NCBI GenBank assembly: GCA_021234155.1
Contig: JAJEKV010000106.1
Location: forward strand, 1,191,002 to 1,255,001
Direction: 5' to 3'
From: Isoetes taiwanensis
Taxonomy: Eukaryota; Streptophyta; Lycopodiopsida; Isoetales; Isoetaceae
DNA length: 64,000 nt
Shown here: positions 21,239-33,853 of the stretch, one piece after another
Position numbering within the stretch: position 1 is the first letter of the stretch
Layout of the letters: each line of letters begins with the position of its first letter
Notes under the pieces: model-generated
Database searches by the model: none
Told to the model about the DNA's origin: nothing
What the model saw: the letters and a program-made list of their open reading frames with translations, nothing else
Translations under genes and position numbers: made by a program

Positions 21239-22071
21239 ATTTCAGCTTACCTGAACCTGTGTAAGAAGAGCTTGGGGGAATTGGGAGACACTCTCCTAAA
21301 GAAGGATGCAGACCAAGAACTAAATTTATTGTTGAGCAGATTAAATATGGGCGAGACAGATGCATGCAAGAAATAAAGTTTACCTGACTTATTCTGCAGA
21401 GAAGTGGTTCAGGTGTACTGTATGTTTGATTTCATATCTATGTACCATTACTATATATCAGAAGACCAGTTCTCAAGATACAGGGAGCAGTACTACACTC
21501 ATAGGTTGCTGGCAGATTTGTATGGTTCCTTGCTGAGCTTAAGTGAAACTGCTCTCTCTTGCTTGGATGAAGCTGCTGTGAAGACTGATGACCTTTATAC
21601 CTTTGGTTCTGCTGCCCTTTTTTACTCTTACTTTAACACCAAACTTGACTCTCTCTGCTCATAAACTAATTTCTTGCCTTGCCTTCCTTGATATCTCCAT
21701 GGATTATCTGCTCACCTGCCTTGCTTCCAACAGCTCAACTTTACTTCCTAATCTGGTTTGGGTTTTGGTTGCTTATTTATTTTTAGGTGGTGGCAAAGTC
21801 CAATTTTGGTTGGGGTCGTGGTTGTACTTCCCTCATTTGAAGACTAGTACATAAAAGTGACTTTCTGTCTGAGGGGTCAATTCTGCAATCCTTTGACTTA
21901 TCCTTGTATTTGTTTTGACTCTATCTCCACTTCCTTTTATGGATGGTTAGAGTCAAAGATATTTTGCTTCAGTGACTTCTGCTGTTCATAGCAGATCTAT
22001 GTATTGTTTTTCTTGATAAATGGAAAAATCTACTCTGACTTTCAAAAAAAAGGGGGGAGGGAGGGGGGGGG
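21239..22071 (+). mobile_element. Retropseudogene with poly(A) and target duplication
   Basis: Absent from the matching places at 45,440 and in X-2 near 53,850, which read straight through GACGACCACACTTC. The insertion is flanked by GACGACCA (21,231-21,238) and GAGGACCA (22,072-22,079), and ends in TTC, eight A residues and a 20-base G-rich run. The first 430 bases encode a protein-like frame (ISAYLNLCKKSLGELGDTLL at the start, then after one in-frame stop at about 21,374 FDFISMYHYYISEDQFSRYR to a stop at 21,662). The rest is 3' UTR-like. I do not recognise the protein; it looks like the C-terminal part of a processed host mRNA or an L1 product. Confidence 0.7.
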
Positions 22072-23219
22072 GAGGACCACACTTCTAGGCACAGGGGAAG
22101 CATCTCGCAATGAAGCAAAGTCCAAGCAACAGAAGTCGCGCTAAGAAATTCAACCTGTGGAGAAATGACATTGTCTATCTGCTGATCGCCATCTCAGGGC
22201 TTCGAAGGCATGCAAGACTGGCCGACCACGTCAACCAGGTGATCCTAACGGGAGCGATCAAGGGCACTGCACATCTTCAACCTTGCAATTGCATACCGCA
22301 TATAAGGATGTTGAGTAGTTACCGCATTTCACACAATGGGTAAACACATTAAGGAGGAGTAATTTCTACTCAAGGGGTCACATCAAGGAACTTTCTTCGC
22401 AACTTGGAATGAATAGCTCAGATTTGACAGGAAGGTCAACTATAGTAGTAGCATCTCGAGGAGTCCCGAAGTCAACTAGAACGAGGAATATACAATGAGT
22501 AAGAAGAATCAAACGTGATAGGAGGAAGGAAAACCCTAAAGGAGTATAAGCATCTAAGTATACCCTCTTATGTAATTTGGAAAAGTGGCACCAATGTAAG
22601 TGTGTATATGTCTATTGTATATCTTGGATGCCCACACATATAGTGTAGAAACATGAGTTTAGAGTCATCTTTTATGGGTTTAGCATTTAGATCAAGAAAC
22701 TCCATCATTTCCACTGCCAAAGGATAAAGCAAAGAAGCACAACTATAGCCCAAGGTCAAGCTTTCGAATGGAAGAGCAAGTACGAGGGAGAAACGAACAG
22801 AGCCCCAAGCAAATTTTCGACTCCAAACACTTCGAGAAGTGCCCTCAAATAGAAGACCGTTCGTCTAGCATAATGTAAGGATGAGAGATAACGCCGGTCG
22901 TGTCAAGTTCACTAGCACTGTACCATCTAGGTTTTGCACCAGGACATCTTCAGGATGCAACTCTGCCTCTTATGAGAGCAGCAACACTCAACGACCTTAT
23001 GATACGAGTGTCCTCAACAATAGAAGGAGGAATGTCCAGACATCTTCAAAAAACCGCGGCCACGACCTCAAGCCGACAGACGTCGAGAAAGTCTTCGAGA
23101 TGACCCGACATCAACGAACGAACTGAGAAGGCAACATCTCGATGATCATAATCACGTCTTGTAGTCATGTATGGTGATGCTTGTAACATGCGTTTTAGAT
23201 GGAGATACACTTACAAAAG

Positions 23220-25708
23220 ATTTATCCCATGGTTTGTTTGTTCCATAGTTTGAGCCTAGGTGGCATGTTTGTCCCTTGGTTTATCCCATGTGTCATGTTT
23301 GAGCCTGGGTTGCATGTTTGAGCGTATGTAGCATGCTTGAGCCTAGGTGGCATGGTTGAGCCACGTGTCATGCTTGAGCCTAGGTGGCATGTTCGCAACT
23401 TGTTTTCCGCTTTGACTACAACGATTGGAAGTATATGCAAGAAAAGTTTGATGATTCTCATAAACCTTCTTCCAACAACCTTCTGCTAGGAAAAACAATC
23501 AACTAAAGTCTTGTCTAGCCACCAGTGTTCAGGTCTGTGCTCCAGTCAGGTAATAACAATTATGTAGTGGAACTAGCTTTTGCTTCTCCATAATCATTTA
23601 TCTTCATTCTACTAGTTCTGTCGATGCTTTTATTTTCAATTCAATCTAAGATCAAGTCTAACATCTAGTCAAGGTCAACTCTAAGTAGAACGATCCCAAA
23701 CAATATCGTGCTACTGCAAAAGCGGCTCTTGATAACTTCTAATTGCAACACCGGGAGGAGTACAGATCTGAACTCCATTTTGTCAGTTCCTATTGCTTCA
23801 ATTTTCCAGCTGCGGCTTCTTGGCCATGTCCCAAGTGCAAAAGATGAAAAATCGACCTCCAAAATGCAAACAATTCAAGAACTTGGCAGCTCATAGGGTT
23901 TACATTTCAGAGGCCCTATTCTTGTCATATTCGACTAGGACCTTGCGTCATGTCTTGATGTTGGGGGTATCAACGCCGGGATCATGAACCCTTGAAACTC
24001 CCCGAAAGCAACTTGCCCCAAAAGTCCTCTCCCAAAGGCCCTGACGACGGACGTGATGACTTCTAATTGCAACAAAGAAAGGACGACAAATCCAAACTTC
24101 ATTCTGTCAATTCCACTTGCTTTGTGTTCCCAACTGCATCGTCTTGGCCAGGTCCCAAGTGCAAAAGACCAAAATTTGACCTCCAAAATGCAAACCCTTC
24201 AAGAATCTAGCAACTCAGAAGGTTTATATTTTGGAGGCCCTACCCTTGTCAGATTTGACCAGGACTTTGTGTTGTATCTTTACATAAGGGGGGTGTTTGA
24301 GATCATAGCACAGACCCTTGAAACCCCCCCAGGAGCAGCTTACCCCAAAACTCCTCTCCCGAAGGCTCTGGAGATGGACGAGCAACATTCCCTTTCAAAA
24401 ATTGTGATATAGCTCTGTCAATGGGCTCAGAATGCCGACATTGCCCTGGGGACCAAGTTTCGTGGCCAGAAGACCACCCCTTCTCCAAGAAGCAAAAAAC
24501 TAGCCCACGTCTAGCACATTCCTAGTCAATTGGCCTAGGAGGTGGATGCTGAATACTGCCATGTAAGGCGTAAGTGTTTCTTTCTTTTACAAAACTGACC
24601 GTGTAACTTAGTCCCTAGGGTAATTTCGCCATTCCGGCAATGTGGTGAAGTCGAATCGCCATTCTGAAGCCTTTGCTACGCTCGAACAACAAAAGACTTC
24701 GGTTTGGTTGCGGCTAATATTGGATTTTTTTTTTTTTTTAGACCTACTCGAGGCAAAATCCTTGAACGGAGGGTGTAACAGTCGGATAGAAAAACCGAGC
24801 TCTGAAAGGGTGGCCATTAACATGCCCCCCCTCCCCCCAAGAATCATTGCCAGGAAAGACTGCCACAGGAACTTCTTTAAGGCCCATCTCCTAGGGTTTG
24901 GACTCTCCCCTCTGGTGAGGCGGTCCTGCAAAGTCCTGGCTCTATTTGAGTTGAGGAAGGGTGCCAGCTCTGCTGCTCAACAATAAGTTGCTTGGACTAT
25001 TCTAATGCCAATTCTTTGATCTAAGCCTTATCTAGAAATTCAGAAAATTGCCATGTATGATGGTAATGACTTAGGAAGCCAACTAGCAAAAAATCAGAAT
25101 CTAATTTCGTACTATGCATTAGTTACGAATTCACAAAGCATAAATGAAAACAAAAACATTCTGACAAGAGGTGCAACGTGCAGTGCAGACACGAGAAAAA
25201 AAAATCATTGGGATATGCAATATTGGTGCACTTGGAAATAGCCCCACATCTTCCTGAGCATGTTTGAGCCACATATCATGCTTGAGCCTGAGTGGCATGT
25301 TTGACCCACGTGTCATGTTTGAGCCTAGGTGGCATGTTTTTGCGGCCTGAGGCATGTTCAACACCAGGGAAGTCCAAAGAATGCTTTGACAATGTCTTCT
25401 AGAATGTTGTAACCTCAAATCTAGAATGGCAATATGGCTTTAGATTCAATATAGTATAGAATGTTCTAGATATCCATGGGCAAGCAGATACGCACTTTGA
25501 GCCCAAAAACCTTATACGAAGAATGTTGTAGAGTGTTAATAACACCCTAAGCCAACCCAAATTTAGGAATGCATCAAATTCTTGTATATATATGCATCTG
25601 TAATATGCTGCTTAAATAGAAGAACAATTTTTTTTTTTTTTTTTTTTTTTTAGATGGGATCCAAGTTTGACCAATAGTTTTATATGTCCAACCTGCAGTA
25701 CAAGATTT
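23220..25708 (+). repeat. Repeat Z, copy B
   Basis: Same order as Z-C: minisatellite, 335-bp doublet (units near 23,735 and 24,068), poly-T patch, second minisatellite, TTCTAGAATGTTGTAA block. It lacks the 73-bp L1 tail found in Z-C and Z-D, and lacks about 110 bp present at 49,010-49,125. A long T run lies at about 25,629-25,651. Confidence 0.85.
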
Positions 25709-26955
25709 GATATCACTCTATATATCACTCTATATATCACTTTTCACGTGGGCCATTGATCAGAGGAATATACCATGATATTCCTCGAATCAATGGTCCA
25801 TGTTTTTTGGCACACACATTCAAATGACAAATGCAATGGTGCACACATTCACATATATTTCAAAGATGCAAAAACTCTATTTCATTAAAGCTTTATATTA
25901 CAAAATGCAAAGACAACACAAAAAAACATACACAACCGCCAAGGCGCAAGCCAGACACCTAACGGACCAACAAATGCGATCGCTACCCCTGGTATGCCAA
26001 CCAACAGCGCCTATCATGGCGCATATAATCAACTACATTTATACAATTTTCTATTGTTGAAAGTAATTTGGTCATAAGTAATGATTTCTTAATCTCAAGA
26101 ATGTTTGCCTGCAACACCTGCAAGGCCTACTCTCCACAAACGGCCTCCGGAAAGGGGGCTTGTAAACCCTCACAGGAAATTCGTTATATAAATCGATCTA
26201 TCTGTGTTTCCTGTAAGACGCTGAGATAGAAATATTTTGAAGCAAAAGATAATAACAACTGAACTAAAACGAATTAATGTATGCCTATTTCCCGCTGCAT
26301 TAACCACCATATCCGACCTGTTCTGCTTCAAACTGAAAGTCTTTGCCACTCAATCTGTGCAAGAGCCAAGAATCGGCCCAGTTCTTTTCAGGAAATTGCC
26401 TTTTCCTTTGAAAACCTAATCTGCGGAAACCCGAGATGAGAAGAAGAGTCGATTTGGCCATGCCATAACCGGCCGCCATTACCTACACGGTATGCCTTGT
26501 GCCCTATTTGATCCCGCCGTCCCCCCCTGCATGAAGAAGAATTGAAGATTTGTAAGGAAACGCCGGATTTTGCCGCTTAAGCACCGAACACCCGCACAGA
26601 TCTCGACCTCGGGCCTTCCTCCCTCCTTTGATCGATCTGCCGCGGACCGAAAGGCCGAAAAACCGGCGCCCCTTCCACGCATGCTTTTGATCCCCCCCCG
26701 GACAATTTTGGCATGCAAACCAAATTTGGAATGTCACATGCTCGATGTCAAGACCTTCACAACCCAGGGAAAAAAAAAACCACAAATTAAACACCCAAAA
26801 ATAGAAAGATCCTTCTAAGCAGCTCTCATGTGGTAAAATATACCGTTTTCAATACAATACTATAGAAGAATCATAGTCAAAACCATTGCCAGAATACCCT
26901 AAAACAATACGAAACTCAAAACGGCACATATAATCCAACCTGCAGTACAAGATTT
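25687..26955. other. 1.2-kb insertion between 22-bp direct repeats
   Basis: TCCAACCTGCAGTACAAGAT (plus TT) occurs at 25,687-25,708 and again, perfectly, at 26,934-26,955. The other units have it once. The 1,225 bp between is foreign to Z and W. It begins with three direct copies of TATATCACTC-like sequence, has an inverted repeat around 25,755-25,800 (CCATTGAT...GAGGAATAT facing ATATTCCTCGAATCAATGG), and from 26,450 to 26,710 is GC- and CpG-rich, unlike its surroundings, resembling a gene 5' region. No TIRs, poly(A) or known family were seen. Confidence 0.6.
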
Positions 26956-27417
26956 AAATCAATCAATCTTGTTAATTTGGGATTTTCCGGCTTGGTGGAA
27001 AATGTTTTTGGAATATTTTTATGTTATTTTTCTAAGGTTTTTTGAGAGTTTAGATGCCGGAATAAATTTCCGGCTTTCCAAAAATCGAAGAAATTCCCTT
27101 CGTATGATTTTACGCTTTGGGGTTCTTATCTGGAAAAATTTTCCGATTTCCCAAAAACTGGAAAACTTTTTTTTGGCAATCGAAATGGGGTGTGATTGCA
27201 GAGGGCATGCATATTGTTGATCCGAACCCAATTAGAAAGAAAGGGTGGATGGATTGGTCGATGTAAGTCAGTCTGGCATGCAAAGATTTTTGTTGATGGA
27301 TGCGTGCGATGGAGTTCGAGTCGTTTGGCCAAAGCTCCAGGTAGATCTTTGGGCTTCTGCTTCTGTATTCAAGTTTCGCGTCTATATCCCTTTTCTTAGG
27401 TTTTCGGATCCATTCTT

Positions 27418-27690
27418 TTAGGGCTTTTGCATCAGATGATTAAGCAAAGTGAATTCATGGTGGCTTTTTATTTCTTTTTCCTTGGAGCTAAATAGTTCAC
27501 TTTTGTTATGTCGTTTCAGGTTCTTTCTGAAACTCGCTATGGCCAATGCAGAATTTAAATGCTTCCTTAGTTGCATGAAGAGTTTCGGGTCTTCTGTCAT
27601 GGCACGCAGGCTCTCCAGGTTTAGAAGCATATAGTTTGTAGTATTCATCTCCTTAAACGGAGCCATTAATTTCAAGGATCTGTCCCCCAT
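27418..27690 (-). pseudogene. Possible captured exon in the Helitron, product unknown
   Basis: A 90-codon minus-strand frame with a good start context, coding for a Leu/Lys-rich, probably helical protein (MNTTNYMLLNLESLRAMTED, then LFMQLRKHLNSALAIASF, then a Lys/Glu-rich tail). I do not recognise the family. It may be a chance frame; nothing upstream or downstream extends it. Confidence 0.25.
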
Positions 27691-30600
27691 TGCATGGAAT
27701 CACAGGTTGTGCAGAGAGTAAAGGAGGGACTAGAATGGCCTTCAAATTTTCGCAATTGAGGTAAATAATGAGTGTATCCTATCAGTTTGTTATGTTTATG
27801 CTTTTGCCCTGTGGCACTTTATGGTTTAAATTTCCACACCCAGTTCTGTAAGCTAAGATAGGAAAATTGTGCATTATCATGTTAAAAAACACCAATAATA
27901 TAGCTTAGGTTAGGTCCTCCTTTTTTCCTCACCATAATAGAAATGGTTTTCTCATTTTGGGTGGCAGGGAACTTGAGGTAATATTAACACATGTTATAAA
28001 TGCTCAGCAAATAGATTTTATCCTTATTACTATCTAAATATTGAGAGTCCAAGAATCTTGAGAGTCCTTACTATCTAAATATTGTGAGCATTCAACAAGA
28101 GCTTATTATGGACGTCCGAGTGCAGTTGTAGTTCTGCAACAAGAGGAAAGTATTTTGTAACTAATGCCTGGATCCCTGGAGTGTCACTACAGGTAAACTA
28201 TCACATTTCTCACATTTGACTGAAACAATGATGCATTATCTAAAGTTCTGATGTTGATTTCACTGCATACAAATTTTCTGCTTGACAGTTTCTGCCATTT
28301 CGGACATTTTATGTCCGCTGGGGCCTTAGCAATTGCATTGCCTAACATTTATGCCCTCCTTATTGCAGAGACGTTATATAGACTTCAAATATTCTTGCAC
28401 AAATTTTTCCTTTGATGGGTTTTAAGTGTTCCATGTTTCAGGTGCTCTGTTCATATAGGGATGCATGCTTAACGGATTGCATGCTTACACAGTCAGCTGC
28501 TTGGGTGCATATTTTTGCTTTGAGCAGGGTACAGATCTTTGATTCATGCAAGAGAAGTTCTTTATACATGTGAATGCATCTGATGTTTGAGTTGATGTTG
28601 TAGATAATGCTAGCTATTTGTACGTTCTACAATATATTAATTGCACAAGCAAATCCATGCAGATCTTATTGAAGGAATAAGGCATATCAACATGGGTTCC
28701 CAGCCCTGATTTTTAAGATTTATCAATATTATTATTTATGGAGGATCTATATGCAAGCTCTCTCCGATCAGAGAAACTCCATGTTTGCAACAAAAATTGG
28801 ACAGTTTTCCGTGTGAGGTATTTGTCCACTGGATTCTAAAAGGTATGTGGCAAGGAGCTATGTTGAGATATGGCTAAAATACTGAGGCTGCTGCTCATGC
28901 CTGATTTGCCTTCTTTCCTTCATAAACAGGTAAAAATCCAACACCCTCAAGATCTGAATCTCTCAGAATGGCTGAATCGTAGAAGTTTTAAACTTTCCCA
29001 TTTCTTTACATGACCATTTATATGCTTCAAAACAGGCATTCTCTGTTGGATGCCTTGATGAGACTGAAGTTTACAACATGTTCTATGTAAGTTGTTTTTC
29101 TAAATCTGTATTGTAAATCTGATGCTTTTTAGAGAGAGCAAATTTCATAGACATCCTCATGTGCCTGTGAAGCATCACTTTCTGCATCACTTTCTGACTA
29201 AGTTAATTGCAGTCTTATTTCATCTCTGCTTGCATGCAATAATTGTCTCTCCCCAAAGCATTATAAGCATATGACAGACCCTGTAGATCTGCCCCAAATT
29301 TACCAGATGTCTGCAATTTTTCAAATGACATGGCACAGATGGATGGAACACTTGGATTAGAGGCTCGGTTAGGCAAGAATTGCTACAACTGCTACACATT
29401 TGATGCTCTTGGTTTCTACTTGCAATTCTTTGAGGAACTCAGCTTGCTTCATAGCCCATACTTATTTTTGTTACGTTAGATGCACTCAAGTCACGTTTAG
29501 GCTATAGTGTTGGATGTTTCTTATGTCTTATTACTTGCATGTTAGTTCATATTCTGGATTGTGACTGATGATCCATACTTAGTTTGAGTCCATGTGGATT
29601 TTGAGTCCATGTGCACATAAATACAAGTTGTAGATACAATAAAACAAAATAGAAGTTTTACACTGCTAATTTGTCAAATCTATTTGTTCATGTTAAGTAT
29701 CTCATTATCTATATGCAGGCAGTATTTTATTGCCTCCATTTCAATCTTCTACTCACTCATCCAATTTTCAGCTTGTGGCACTTAATGTGTTTACGAGCTT
29801 CATTCAATGACGTGTTGATCCATGTACATTTCAAACATCAATTTCTGGCAGGGATGCAGAAACGTAAAGCCATTAAATTTATGTCTGCTTACAGTTGGGT
29901 TTGTTATTTACTTACAATCAAAAGTGAGATAGGGTGATGTGCGCTTCATAACATTCAAAGTAACGGAGCTCAACGAGCCATTCTAGATTGAATGTTACTT
30001 AAATTATTTCTGATTTGTGTGTCTTTTTCCCTAGGTCATGCAGATGCTACAGGGGTCTCTCAAAGATTATCTTCTTGCGCCCATCCTACAATGACTTTGG
30101 TATGTCATTCACATCAAATGTACTTTGTGCATGAGTATATGAAGTAGGTCTGAACCATATTTGAAGTCTACCCAGTGAATCGTGCATTTTCCACGTGCCC
30201 AAAGGGCAGAGGCTAATCCACATGACATTTAGGGCTAGGCTTAGGACACATTTAATTAGCCCTTGGCCATATCGACAACATTTAGAATATCTGAAAGCCA
30301 TTATTATGGACGTGAGTAAAAGGAGAGGATGCATTTAATGATATTGCAACTGTTTGCTCATAGATCTATTCTGAATTAGTAGGTTGAAATACCTGCTGAG
30401 AAATGTCCATTGGCTTATACTCCAAGGCTGATATGTGCACCATAATAGATTTGCATTTGTCATTATCACACCAGTTTCTATGTCTTTATCACATCAGTTT
30501 CTATGTCTATCTTAGTCTGGAAGCCCAAGGCCTAGCTTTACGTACATGATTAGGCTTCGCAAAGATTGTGGCATAACCATAAACTCTGCAAACTTCTATG

Positions 30601-31129
30601 TGGTTTGCAGACTCTGCAACTTTCTATGTGGTTTGCAACTTTCTATGTAGAAAATGAAGACGCTGGATCCGCTGGATCCTGCATTTTTTGATATGTGATT
30701 GAAGTCTTGGCATCATAGATCTTAGTTATCTCTGTATAGTGTTTATTACTGGCTTGGACAACTTGGAGTGGATTATGAATTCAAGGATTCAATAAAAGCT
30801 TCATGAAGTTTGGCCACGACGCTGTGGATTTGAAGTGAGCTGATACTTCTTTCTCTTTTAATGTTCTTACTGCTGCATCGTAGAATGCCTATGTTTGAAT
30901 TGAGATGGGGTACTGCTAAATCATAGCATGCTATACTATTTTATGGCTTAAGTGCCCAAATAAATTAATGATACAAAGGTTCCTATTTGAATTGGCTTTT
31001 ACACCTAAATCATAGCGTGCCTATTTTATGGCTTAAAGTGGCCAAATATTATCTGATCAAAATGCATCCATGATACATGCATTAGAAATTTATAGTAGGG
31101 TTATTGGCTTCATCTTTGTGCCGCTAAGC
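27691..31129. other. Helitron interior, intron-like DNA
   Basis: T-rich DNA with repeated pyrimidine-tract plus CAG sequences and GTAAG or GTAAA candidates, consistent with introns of a captured gene or a noncoding transcript on the plus strand. No coding exon could be assigned. Confidence 0.35.
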
Positions 31130-32190
31130 GAGTGTTTTAATGGTAAACTTGCTGTTGTAGGCAATTTAACTGTTTGTGATGTAAATCTGTAGTTGAAAAA
31201 TCACAGTGTCATAGAGCCAAGTGTGCAGTTGTGCATGGAATGCTGTGCAAGTATTGCAGCATATTGCCCAGCATTTACTTGACTCCATTCAATGTCAATC
31301 TCCAATTTTCATAAACATTTCTGGTCTTTTTGTGGTGGGAGAGAACTTCTAGATTGGAACTGTCTGAATCTTTTATATGACTACAGTTTCGTGGTTGTGA
31401 AACTTGGTAAGTTTATTACGTTTTTATACTCCTGATCTTCAAAAATCTAAGGATGTTCGCCTGCATTTTTGTTTGTTATCCTCCTGATCTAGAAAAATCT
31501 AACCTCCTGATCTTCAAAAATCTAACAGGCATGTTCATCTGCACATTTGTTCGTTATTTATAAGCATCTCCTTTAGCTAGAGATTGGCCAACATGTATTG
31601 GAGAGAATTTACTTGATGTTCTGCTATCGCCCAGCATCTACTTGATGCCAACTTCTACTTGATGTTGTGGAATGGCAAGCTATTGCATCCAACTATTTTA
31701 TGTGATGTAAATGTTTAGTTGAAGAATCACAGAGCCAGAGCCAGGTGTGTAATAAGTATTTTAGCATATTGCTTAGCATCTACTTGGTGTTGTGGAACAA
31801 CATTTATTGCTTCAACTGTTTATTTATTGCTTCAACTGTTTATGTGAAGTGAATGTGAAGTTGAAAAATTACAAAGCCAAGTGTGCCCAGCATCTACTTG
31901 ATGATGTTGGCAATTTAACTGTTCATGTGATGCAAATGTGTAATTGAAAAATCACAGTGTCATATTTGTCATAGAGCCAAGTGTGTAGTGGTGCATTGAA
32001 TGATGTGCAAGTATTGTAGCATATTGCCCAGCATTTACTTGACTCCATTCAATGTCAATCTCTAATTTTCATAGACATTTTTGGTCTTTTTGTGGTGGAA
32101 AAGGCTGCCTAGATTGGAAGTGTCTAAACCTTTTATACTGACTACATTTTCGTGGTTGTGCAACTTAGTAAGTTCAATACATTTTTTCTA
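31130..32190 (+). repeat. Degenerate direct repeats inside the Helitron
   Basis: A segment of about 270 bp (GTGCAAGTATTGCAGCATAT to TTTCGTGGTTGTG) at about 31,150-31,410 recurs at 31,915-32,170. Partial copies lie between (around 31,690-31,790 and 31,840-31,905), each with AGCATNTACTTGATG. A short (TTCC)n run is at 32,221-32,241. Confidence 0.75.
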
Positions 32191-33145
32191 ATATATGTCC
32201 TTTATAATTAATAGATACCAACTTCCTTCCTTCCTTCCTTCCAATATATACGATAGGTGTATAAGTGTGGTGCTATGGTGCATAAGTTTATAGCTCTATT
32301 TAATAAATTGGGCTTTGCTCTAACAAAAAAAATTACGATTGGCATAAATTCTTCATTGAACAAGTATACATTGTGTCGCCCTACCACACAATAGTTTTTC
32401 GAGCTTCACTCCCCCTTCTAGGATCGACTTTCAATGCTAAACTCGATATGATGTGACATGGCCGCACTCATTGATGGACCATAAGCAAGAGAGTGTCTTT
32501 TGAATGGTTTCCGATGCCACCAAAGACGAGTAGGGTACTTTTATCCTATTGTCTAATAATGCAACTATTTTTGTTCACGTCAACAAAATTGCAACTATAC
32601 TACAACTATAACTCCGTGGCTGGATATAATATAAGTAGTACCGCGGCTTGCACGTAGCTTTTCATGTCTATGTCTAATAACTCTTCAAGTTTGGTGGTTC
32701 AATGATTTGTTAATCTACTCAGAAACATTAATGCACACCTTAACAAAATACATTATTAGCACTAGACAAAAGAATCAGAAATGATAAACAACACAAGGAG
32801 AACAAACAATAAATATGTATAAACTCATGTTTTTCCATCAAAAACCACATGCTATTTATTCGAGGGCTGATTAGAATAGCCATCCACAATTTTAATTGAT
32901 CCATGAAATATGAATGGAGTGCTATATATTTTTAGAACATTGCAAGTCACAAACGTTAGTTTCCTAGGGGCCACAGACCGACCATAGAACTCGATTCAAG
33001 AAGTGGAACGCATCAGCTGTCTGCTCTAGACACACATCAGAAAAATTAAATTTAAAAAATAGATATCAAACTATTTAGTCCTCTTCCACTATATATTTTA
33101 ACACAAATTGCCCAAAGCCCCATTTAGAGTTCACATGGATCTAAA

Positions 33146-33173
33146 GCCCGGCAACGCCGGGCACCATAACTAG
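33146..33173 (+). other. Helitron 3' terminal hairpin and CTAG
   Basis: Stem 33,146-33,152 pairs with 33,156-33,162 (GCCCGGC/GCCGGGC, loop AAC); CTAG is 33,170-33,173, followed by host T. This is the termination signal recognised in Helitron transposition. Confidence 0.92.
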
Positions 33174-33853
33174 TTTATTTTAATCTGAATGTTCAATCTC
33201 GGTGTCAACATTATATGTATGGACCATCATTCTTTGTTTTCCATTATATGTTCTACCTCATGGGCCATTCCGACAACATCATTAGCAGGCATTTGAAGAA
33301 TTTATCAAGTACCATCTCCCATCACCCTCCCCCTTTAAATAATTCGACAGTCCCTAGTACTTTGCAATGAGTTGCTACTTTAAATAGGTGTTCCTGGCTC
33401 TTTTTATATGTATATCTTAGGTACATATCTTAGTACAATTGCCTTTTGATTGCTAGAAACTTGGCATCATGTAACTATTTGCAAATTAGAGTATGTAAAA
33501 GTTGAATATCAAAAACTCCTCTCTTCTAGATGCTCATTCAAAAAGTTATTTTTGAAAAGGAAAAGAAATTCAAGATCTTGATATGATTCATGATATAGTG
33601 CAGACATCAAAAATTGCCATTAGAGGATTGTACATCATTCCACATGTCCATGATATGATTTGCATAAGAATGAAAGGTTAATGGGTTGCCAACGAAACAT
33701 GGGATACCAATGTCTGTCAACGAGTTTTTGGAACGTGCAGGTTGTGTTCTCTTACATGTCATAGGACTTGGGATTGTCAGATATGGTGTCAAATCAATGG
33801 ATTCAGCCCCAACCATAACATGCCATCAGACATTATCACAGTGATGACCATAC

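Larger units (their letters stand above)
26959..33173 (+). mobile_element. Non-autonomous Helitron, 6,215 bp
   Basis: The element starts TCAATCAATC directly after ...GATTTAAA and ends ...CTAG directly before TTTATTTTAATC. It is thus inserted between A and T without target duplication, as Helitrons are. Ten bases before the end is a perfect 7-bp hairpin, GCCCGGC-AAC-GCCGGGC. The matching sites in unit 2 (49,280) and unit 3 (55,160) read GATTTAAATTTATTTT without interruption, so both ends are fixed by empty sites. No Rep/helicase coding sequence is present. The interior is T-rich with intron-like acceptor sequences (for example at 28,288, 28,368 and 28,440), suggesting captured gene DNA. Confidence 0.92.
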
